From Altibacter lentus (GTDB lineage Bacteria; Bacteroidota; Bacteroidia; Flavobacteriales; Flavobacteriaceae), in the NCBI RefSeq assembly GCF_000746845.1, contig NZ_KN050846.1, positions 2,372,963 through 2,436,962 of the forward strand: a stretch of 64,000 nucleotides of DNA, given 5' to 3'. The translations under genes and the position numbers were made by a program. How positions within the stretch are numbered: position 1 is the stretch's first letter; each line of letters begins with the position of its first letter. Shown in pieces: positions 58,286 through 64,000 of this stretch. The notes below the pieces were generated by a model. That model had not been told where the DNA came from. It ran no database searches and worked only from the letters and a program-made list of their open reading frames with translations.

Positions 58286-60274
58286 TTACTTTTTGTAGGC
58301 GAGCAAACGCAATGCATTGACCACCACTACCAACGTAGAGCCTTCGTGAACCGCAACGGCTATGCCGATACTTGCCCAACTCATTATGGTCGCAGGGATT
58401 AGAAAGGCAACAACCCCCAAACTTACCCATAAGTTTTGCCTGATAATCGCTTTTGCTTTTCTGCTCAAACCAATGGCAAAAGGCAAGGTTTCCAGTTTAT
58501 CGGCCATCAGCGCTATATCTGCGGTCTCCAAGGCCACGTCGCTTCCTGCTGCACCCATTGCAATACCAACGGTACTGTTTGCCATTGCAGGGGCATCATT
58601 GACCCCATCTCCCACCATTGCCAGTTTATTTTCCTGTTCCGCAAGTTTTTTGATGGCCTCCACTTTTTCTTCGGGAAGCAGGCTTCCGCGTGCTTCGGTC
58701 AAACCGATTTCCTCGGCTACAGCGTCGGCCACTTTCTGGTTGTCGCCCGTAAGCATTATCATTTTCTTGATGCCTATTTCCTTAAGTTGGGCCAGGGTTT
58801 CCTTAGCTTTTTCCCGTGGGGTGTCCATCAGCCCGAGCATCCCTATAAATTCATCGCCCCTTTTTATTAGCATCGTGGTCTTTCCTTCCCCTTCAAGTGC
58901 TCTTACCTTTTCTGATACGTCGTTGGGAACACCTTTATCGATATCCTCGAAAAGCTCCAGGTTGCCTATGTAAATGGAATTCCCTTGATAGTTTGCCTTT
59001 ATTCCCTTGCCCTGTACGGCTTCTAAATCATCGGCATCTGGAATCTTGGTGTCCTCCCCAAGCCGTTCCATTCCGTCACGTACAACAGCCTTTGCCAGGG
59101 GATGGTCGCTCAGTTCCTCAACAGCAATCGCGATTTCCAACAGTTCCTTTTTATCTATGTTGCCAAAACTTTCGACGTCGGTAAGCTTTGGTTTTCCTTC
59201 GGTAAGTGTTCCCGTTTTGTCAAAAGCGAGAGCGGTAAGTACCCCTAAGTCTTCCAAGGGGCGACCGCCTTTTATCAAAACGCCGCCACGCGCAGCCCTT
59301 GCAACGCCACTCAATACCGCAGAAGGTGTAGAGATGGCGAGCGCGCACGGACTTGCAGCCACAAGTACAGCCAAGGAACGATAGAGACTTTCGCTCCACG
59401 TTTCATCGATGACCAGAAAAGCAAAATTCAATAGTATGACCAATAAGATTACCGATGGCACGTAGTACCGCTCAAACTTGTCGGTCAATAATTGTGTGGG
59501 CGATTTTTGGTCCTGAGCCTCTTGAACCATAGTGACCAAGCGGTTGAGGGTAGAATCTTTTGCCTCTTTAATCACCTTTATTTCAAGGGTATTGTTGCCA
59601 TTGATGGTTCCTGAAAAAACACGGTTCTCGTCCGGGATATCGCTTTTTGAGTTGTACTCCTTATCCGGATTTTCTATTGGTGTTTTGTCCACCGGAACGC
59701 TTTCCCCGGTAATGGGTGACTGGTCTATACTACTATTGCCCTTTACAATAACACCATCGGCAGATATTTTACTGTTGGGGCGTACCACGATAGTATCACC
59801 TATCTGTAACTCTTCTATACCGACTTCAACAGTATCGCCATCCTTCTTTAATAGTGCGGTTTTAGGCGCAAGGTCTGTTAACGCTGCAATGGATTTCTTG
59901 GCCTTGCCCATTGCGTAGTTTTCCAGTGCGTGACCCAGACTGAAAAGGAAGAGCAACAAGGCACCTTCTGCCCATTCGCCCAAATAGGCGGCTCCTGCAG
60001 CTGCGACCAGCATCAGGAAATCGATTTCAAATTCGCCTTTGGACACTTTGGTAATGGCCTCCTTTAGGGTAAAATAACCTCCAAAAAAATAGGCTGCAAT
60101 ATAGAGCCCAAAAGGGATGTTAGCTGAAACCCCTGTATATTTTTCCAACAGGAAACCTGTAATTAGTGTGACCCCACTTAAAATTGCAAAATAGAGCTCC
60201 GTGTTTTTGCCGAAGATGCCGCCGTGGTCGTGATTGTGGCCATCGTCTTTGCTGTGTTTTTCCTTGTCTTTCAT
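58286..60274 (-). CDS. P1B-4-type heavy-metal ATPase (CoaT/PfeT-like)
   Basis: A 662-residue P-type ATPase with no N-terminal HMA domain but a His-rich start (HSKDDGHNHDHG). The helix VI motif is SPCALA near residue 307 (SPC instead of CPC) and the last helix has HEGSTLVVVVN, the pair of motifs that defines the P1B-4 class. Phosphorylation site is DKTGTLTEG near residue 353, with SPITGESVP and GDGVNDAPAM. P1B-4 pumps export Co, Fe or sometimes Cd. Adjacent Fur-family gene suggests control by iron or zinc. Confidence 0.92.
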   Translation of the reverse strand: MKDKEKHSKDDGHNHDHGGIFGKNTELYFAILSGVTLITGFLLEKYTGVSANIPFGLYIAAYFFGGYFTLKEAITKVSKGEFEIDFLMLVAAAGAAYLGEWAEGALLLFLFSLGHALENYAMGKAKKSIAALTDLAPKTALLKKDGDTVEVGIEELQIGDTIVVRPNSKISADGVIVKGNSSIDQSPITGESVPVDKTPIENPDKEYNSKSDIPDENRVFSGTINGNNTLEIKVIKEAKDSTLNRLVTMVQEAQDQKSPTQLLTDKFERYYVPSVILLVILLNFAFLVIDETWSESLYRSLAVLVAASPCALAISTPSAVLSGVARAARGGVLIKGGRPLEDLGVLTALAFDKTGTLTEGKPKLTDVESFGNIDKKELLEIAIAVEELSDHPLAKAVVRDGMERLGEDTKIPDADDLEAVQGKGIKANYQGNSIYIGNLELFEDIDKGVPNDVSEKVRALEGEGKTTMLIKRGDEFIGMLGLMDTPREKAKETLAQLKEIGIKKMIMLTGDNQKVADAVAEEIGLTEARGSLLPEEKVEAIKKLAEQENKLAMVGDGVNDAPAMANSTVGIAMGAAGSDVALETADIALMADKLETLPFAIGLSRKAKAIIRQNLWVSLGVVAFLIPATIMSWASIGIAVAVHEGSTLVVVVNALRLLAYKK

Positions 60275-60353
60275 ATTATTAATGGTTTTGTTATCGTTAA
60301 TTAAGATTTAATCCAGTTTTGGGCTTGTAATTTGTTAAAGGTTAACATTTTTG

Positions 60354-62336
60354 CTATTTCCAATTCATTTTTTGCAAACGTATTGCATTGAGAATGGCAA
60401 CGAACGAAACACCTACATCGGCAAACACAGCCTCCCACATCGTAGCCAAACCGATAGCACCCAAAATGAGAAAAATCCCTTTTACACCAAAAGCAAGACC
60501 AATATTTTGCCATACGATACGGCGTGTTGAGCGTCCAATTTGGATTCCTCGGGCCATCCTGCTCGGCTGGTCGGTCTGGATGATAACGTCTGCGGTCTCT
60601 ATGGCCACATCGCTGCCCAAACCACCCATTGCAATACCCACATCACTGGCTGCGAGCACGGGTGCATCGTTGATGCCGTCGCCCATAAATGCTACCGTGG
60701 ATTCAGGTTGTTCCTTGAGCTTTTCGACCTCGTTGAGCTTATCTTCGGGTAGCAAGCCGCCTTTGGCCCAATCAATATTCAGTTCCTTGGCAACTTGTTG
60801 GGTTATGGAATCCTTGTCTCCTGAGAGCATTATGATTTTAGCTATTCCGGCCTCCCGAATCTGTTGAATGGTGTGATGTGCGTCTTCCTTAAGTTCATCG
60901 GCAATGGTCACATAGCCTGCGAATTTTCCATCGATGGCGACCATCACTATAGATTCGACTATCACATCGGTTTCAGGGGGAACATCAATACTATTGGAAG
61001 TCATCAATGCTTTGTTGCCGACCAAGACCTGCTTATGGTTGACTGTGCCCTTTAATCCCTTACCGGCAACTTCAGAAACTTCGGATGCCTTAAAATCAGT
61101 ACCGTCCGCTTTGTATTCCAGAATTGCCTTTGCAATGGGGTGGGTAGATTGTTCTTCCATCGCCATCAGGTATTTCATCATTTCGGCTTCGCTCAATACA
61201 GGAAATTCTGCTTCCCCTTTGACTGCGTTCAGGGCAGGCGCGAAGTTATTCTTGGTCACCACTTCCTTAATCTTAAAGACCCCTTTGGTAACGGTTCCGG
61301 TTTTGTCCATCACCACAGTATTCACTTTGGTCATTGCATCGAGAAAGGATGCACCTTTGAACAGGATTCCGTTGCGCGATGCCGCACCCAGACCGCCGAA
61401 ATAGCCCAGTGGAATGGAAATGACCAAGGCACAAGGGCAGGAAATCACCAAGAAAATTAAAGCTCGGTATAGCCAATCCCTAAACACATATTCATCGACA
61501 AAAAAGTATGGTAACAAAGTGAGTCCGATAGCAAGGAAAACCACGATGGGCGTATAAATCCGTGCAAACTTCCTAATAAATAATTCGGTCTTCGATTTCC
61601 GGGCCGTGGCATTCTGTACCATCTCCAGAATACGGGCGATGGAACTGTCCTTGAATTTCTTGGTGGTTTCTACTTCGATGACACCGTCGAGATTGATGCT
61701 TCCCGCAAAGACTTTTTCGTTCTGTGTTATGGTGTCGGGTTTGCTTTCGCCAGTAATGGCAGCTGTATTGAGCGATGCTTTGTTTGATAACAGTTTGCCA
61801 TCCAACGGGATTTTTTCGCCCACCCGTACCTGTATCTTCTCGCCAATATTGACCGTTTCGGGATTGACGGAAACGAAGTCCCCATTACGATAGACCAATG
61901 CCTCGTCCGGTCGTGCATCCAGAAGCGCCCTGATGTTTCCTTTGGCACGGTTTACGGCAGCATTTTGGAACAGTTCGCCCACGGCATAGAACAACATCAC
62001 GGCAACACCCTCTGGATATTCGCCTATGGCAAATGCTCCCAAGGTTGCGATGGACATCAGGAAAAATTCTGTAAAGAAATCGCCATTTTTAATACTTTCC
62101 CATCCCTCCTTGATGACTGGAAAGCCAACAGGGATGTAGGCCACCGTGTACCACACAATCCTGACCCATCCCTTAAAGAAAGGAAAGGCATCGAAATAGT
62201 CAATGGCAATACCAACTATGAGCATCACAAAGCTGAAAATTGCCGGTAAATAGGTTTTGAGCTTTTTTTCGCTTGCTGAAATTACAGTGGACTGTTTCCC
62301 TTTTAGCTCCCGTAGCTGTAGTTTTTTCTTTTTCAT
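60354..62336 (-). CDS. P1B-2-type heavy-metal ATPase (Zn/Cd/Pb exporter)
   Basis: A 660-residue P-type ATPase with the CPCALVIS motif near residue 299, DKTGTVTKG near 344, AAITGESKPD and GDGINDAPVLA, and a final helix VGVSFVAILNAIRL. This combination marks ZntA/CadA-type Zn/Cd/Pb exporters. The N-terminal HMA domain of ZntA is absent. It overlaps the SpoIIAA-like gene upstream by four bases (ATGA). Together with the P1B-4 pump it gives broad metal export. Confidence 0.93.
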   Translation of the reverse strand: MKKKKLQLRELKGKQSTVISASEKKLKTYLPAIFSFVMLIVGIAIDYFDAFPFFKGWVRIVWYTVAYIPVGFPVIKEGWESIKNGDFFTEFFLMSIATLGAFAIGEYPEGVAVMLFYAVGELFQNAAVNRAKGNIRALLDARPDEALVYRNGDFVSVNPETVNIGEKIQVRVGEKIPLDGKLLSNKASLNTAAITGESKPDTITQNEKVFAGSINLDGVIEVETTKKFKDSSIARILEMVQNATARKSKTELFIRKFARIYTPIVVFLAIGLTLLPYFFVDEYVFRDWLYRALIFLVISCPCALVISIPLGYFGGLGAASRNGILFKGASFLDAMTKVNTVVMDKTGTVTKGVFKIKEVVTKNNFAPALNAVKGEAEFPVLSEAEMMKYLMAMEEQSTHPIAKAILEYKADGTDFKASEVSEVAGKGLKGTVNHKQVLVGNKALMTSNSIDVPPETDVIVESIVMVAIDGKFAGYVTIADELKEDAHHTIQQIREAGIAKIIMLSGDKDSITQQVAKELNIDWAKGGLLPEDKLNEVEKLKEQPESTVAFMGDGINDAPVLAASDVGIAMGGLGSDVAIETADVIIQTDQPSRMARGIQIGRSTRRIVWQNIGLAFGVKGIFLILGAIGLATMWEAVFADVGVSFVAILNAIRLQKMNWK

Positions 62337-62695
62337 CCTTTTGTTGAGACCCAGGTCATTGCCTGCTCTTTATTTTTAATATCAAAAAATTTAACTTCAG
62401 ACTTTATGAAAAAATCAGTGGCCTTCGCGGCCCATTCCTGCCATTTTTTATTGCCCACAAAGGCCATCTTGCCATAATCTCCCAAGTGTGCCGAATCAAT
62501 CTTTAGGTCTTCCCAAAAGCCTTTAAGGGTATAGCCTTCAAAATCTTCCATTTCAAAATAGAAATCCACTTTATGACCTTTTTCTATGATGTTGTGGATG
62601 AGCGGATGCATCTTTTCCATATCCTTTTCCGTAAGTTTTCCGCTGATTTTAGCGGCAATAAGATGTTCCTGTTCTAAGTTTATTATCTGTGTCAT
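62333..62695 (-). CDS. SpoIIAA-like (STAS-fold) protein
   Basis: A 120-residue protein with the SpoIIAA-like pattern: LIAAKISGKLTEKDMEKMHPLI, then FYFEMEDFEGYTLKGFWEDLKI, KMAFVGNKKWQEW and a final IKNKEQAMTWVS. This is the PF11964-type family of unknown role, often with metal or stress genes. It is translationally coupled to the P1B-2 pump by a four-base overlap. The 219-base gap 62696-62914 upstream should hold its promoter, but I see no exact -7 box. Confidence 0.88.
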   Translation of the reverse strand: MTQIINLEQEHLIAAKISGKLTEKDMEKMHPLIHNIIEKGHKVDFYFEMEDFEGYTLKGFWEDLKIDSAHLGDYGKMAFVGNKKWQEWAAKATDFFIKSEVKFFDIKNKEQAMTWVSTKG

Positions 62696-62914
62696 ATCTA
62701 TATGTTTTTATGTTGATCCATTTAAAATATTGGTGCATTGTATGTGCAAATGATACGCTCTACACGTCACACTAATTTTCTGATTTCAATTATACTATTA
62801 TTTATCTGCATTAATAATACCTACTTGTTACACCTTGTTTCTAACTTTACCGTACATAATATTTAAAATAGAATGAACGGATGTACTTGTATTTTTTTTC
62901 AAATTTGCCCATTG

Positions 62915-63334
62915 TTATTTCCTATTTTTTAAATAGGGCAATTTACGTGCAACAAGTAGCAAAATAATAAGTAACGTACTTGTGATACTTAATAGATACA
63001 TTCCAAATCCTAAAGAAATACCCACACCTGCTGTTGCCCAAACGGTAGCTGCCGTAGTCAATCCTACTATTGAACCTTTTGAATTATCCTTGAAAATAAT
63101 TCCAGCTCCCAAAAAACCAATACCAGAGACAATATTGGCAACAATCCTGGTCTGGTCTGCCACTTCAATATGCGTATTAATAATTGTTAAAAGTGCAGCT
63201 CCAAGACAAACAGCTGCATAAGTTCTTATACCAGCGTCGTGGCCGTCAGTTTCCCTATCAATACCTATCAAGACACCCAAAAAAACTGCCAGTCCTAAGC
63301 GAGGCAATAACATAAGTTCTGTTTCTAAATCCAT
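62915..63334 (-). CDS. MgtC/SapB-family membrane protein
   Basis: Start chosen at ATG 63334 (MDLETELMLLPRLGLAVFLG); the longer frame to 63388 overlaps the bestrophin gene. The 139-residue product has the MgtC membrane domain: GVLIGIDRETDGHDAGIRTYA, AAVCLGAALLTI, and GIGFLGAGIIFKDN, then GLTTAATVWATAGVGISLG, the family signature. It lacks the C-terminal ACT-like domain of virulence MgtC. Likely part of Mg/metal stress tolerance. It starts one base after the bestrophin stop. Confidence 0.93.
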   Translation of the reverse strand: MDLETELMLLPRLGLAVFLGVLIGIDRETDGHDAGIRTYAAVCLGAALLTIINTHIEVADQTRIVANIVSGIGFLGAGIIFKDNSKGSIVGLTTAATVWATAGVGISLGFGMYLLSITSTLLIILLLVARKLPYLKNRK

Positions 63335-63335
63335 A

Positions 63336-64000
63336 TTATAAAATGTAAAACGTTTCAGGTTTCTTTTTCTCGGGGATGTCATCATCACCTGTCATCTGCT
63401 TTAGATTAATTTCTATAGTTTGAGCCAAATCGGTCATTGGTGTGTCCATTGGGTTGTTTTCAAAAGGATCCTGCATTAAAATTGATGTTTTCTCAATGGC
63501 TATAAAGATGATAGGGATAGCGACGGTAAGCCCAATTTCCACAGAGAGGTAATTATCAGACAGGCCGAATGGAAGCATTGTGGCAAATACATAAATGATG
63601 AGGTGAATCAACAGGCTATGTGCCTTGGGGAATACCGTGTTTTTAATCCTTTCGCATTTGCCCATTGAATCGCAAAGACGCGCAATAGTACTGTCAATTT
63701 GTACCTGTTGGAATTTATTGATGACCTTATCGTTGCGGGCTTCTGATAAGGCTTCAGAATGTTTTAATAGAATAGCATTAGGAACATTTTGGTCATTAAT
63801 GTCCTGAATTTTTAAATAGCCAGCTACCTTAGGGGAAAAGTCCACTTTCCTTAAGGACTCACCCAGTGCATAGCACCACACAATTTGTCGTAAAACTATT
63901 TCTTTAATCCTAAATTCATACTGACTATCCTGCCGGTCATAAAAGGTTATGCCCTGTCGTACCAAAGTACGAGAGTCGTTGACAATGGCGCCCCAAATAA
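63336..64000 (-). CDS. Bestrophin-family (YneE/UPF0187) channel, 5' truncated by window edge
   Basis: The frame runs past the right edge, so the true start is missing. The visible 5' end reads GGAIVNDSRTLVRQG, the SRT/SRS motif of YneE bestrophins, followed by VWCYALGESLRKVD, LLKHSEALSEARN, and two helices with FPKAHSLLIHLIIY and AIPIIFIAIEKTSILMQDPFENNPMD, a family hallmark. It ends with TIEINLKQM. Bacterial bestrophins form ion channels. It is coupled to mgtC. Confidence 0.92.
   Translation of the reverse strand, partial: IWGAIVNDSRTLVRQGITFYDRQDSQYEFRIKEIVLRQIVWCYALGESLRKVDFSPKVAGYLKIQDINDQNVPNAILLKHSEALSEARNDKVINKFQQVQIDSTIARLCDSMGKCERIKNTVFPKAHSLLIHLIIYVFATMLPFGLSDNYLSVEIGLTVAIPIIFIAIEKTSILMQDPFENNPMDTPMTDLAQTIEINLKQMTGDDDIPEKKKPETFYIL

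Noticed and set aside
58362-58973. Long antisense frame (203 codons) inside the P1B-4 ATPase gene
   Set aside because: Antisense shadow of a G+C-rich coding gene; Ser-rich low-complexity product.
60934-61404. Antisense frame inside the P1B-2 ATPase gene
   Set aside because: Shadow of a conserved ATPase; no start signal or homology.
1-64000. tRNA and rRNA genes
   Set aside because: I saw no cloverleaf with a TTC loop and CCA end, and no rRNA-like stretch, in the intergenic regions.

Overview
The window looks like DNA from a marine or soil member of the Flavobacteriaceae (Bacteroidetes). The DNA is AT-rich. Several promoters fit the Bacteroidetes form TTG-N18..20-TAnnTTTG. The conjugation genes (TraE, F, G, I, J, K, M, N, an RteC regulator, BfmA/MobB/MobC mobilisation proteins) belong to the CTnDOT-like integrative element family typical of this phylum. 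I see no rRNA, tRNA, CRISPR array or integrase gene. Both ends of the window cut a gene: an ECF sigma factor on the left and a bestrophin-family channel on the right.

Layout. 1-1586: ECF sigma factor, a coupled small membrane protein, and a CPBP protease, possibly host genes. 1635-12702: two cargo modules set between three direct copies of a roughly 200-base non-coding repeat. Module one carries a DUF932 protein, an AbiEi/AbiEii toxin-antitoxin pair with a repeat-bearing operator, and a tight five-gene operon (membrane protein, unknown protein, UPF0489/arginase-like protein, PD-(D/E)XK nuclease, HhH-glycosylase-like protein) that looks like an undescribed defence locus. Module two carries a membrane LytTR regulator and two lipoproteins, one a fusion of an intradiol-dioxygenase-like and a thioredoxin-like domain. 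13213-21411: ssb, radC-like gene, orphan methyltransferase, a hairpin cluster that may be oriT, relaxase accessory protein, relaxase, coupling protein, Mrr-like nuclease and a second methyltransferase. 21509-28691: the conjugation operon on the minus strand; then an amidase on the plus strand.

29688-36125: an ArsR-controlled mercury-type operon (merTP, a flavoprotein reductase, a GDCCVxC protein), then an operon with HD, DUF347, isoprenylcysteine-methyltransferase-like and PAP2 proteins and a membrane AraC regulator. 36402-47883: the most interesting cargo. It is a cluster resembling an Ssp-type DNA phosphorothioation module: cysteine desulfurase (SspA-like), DUF4007 protein (SspB-like), large P-loop ATPase (SspC-like) and PAPS-reductase-like enzyme (SspD-like). 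In place of any SspE I can recognise, it carries two different GHKL ATPases and a GIY-YIG nuclease. 48001-50884: DnaC-like ATPase, replication-initiator-like protein, excisionase-like protein and RteC, with paired operator-like repeats between rteC and xis.

50988-64000: a metal homeostasis cluster on the minus strand: ZIP importer with DtxR/MntR regulator, APC permease, two CDF-type proteins, dihydrolipoamide dehydrogenase, Fur-family regulator, a P1B-4 and a P1B-2 metal ATPase, a SpoIIAA-like protein, MgtC and bestrophin. Several small proteins sit between the larger genes.

How it works together: the tra/mob genes move the element, RteC probably switches on the excision operon, and the cargo gives the host phage defence (AbiE, Ssp-like and the five-gene operon), mercury handling and metal efflux. 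All functional statements rest on motif reading and gene context by eye; no database search was run.
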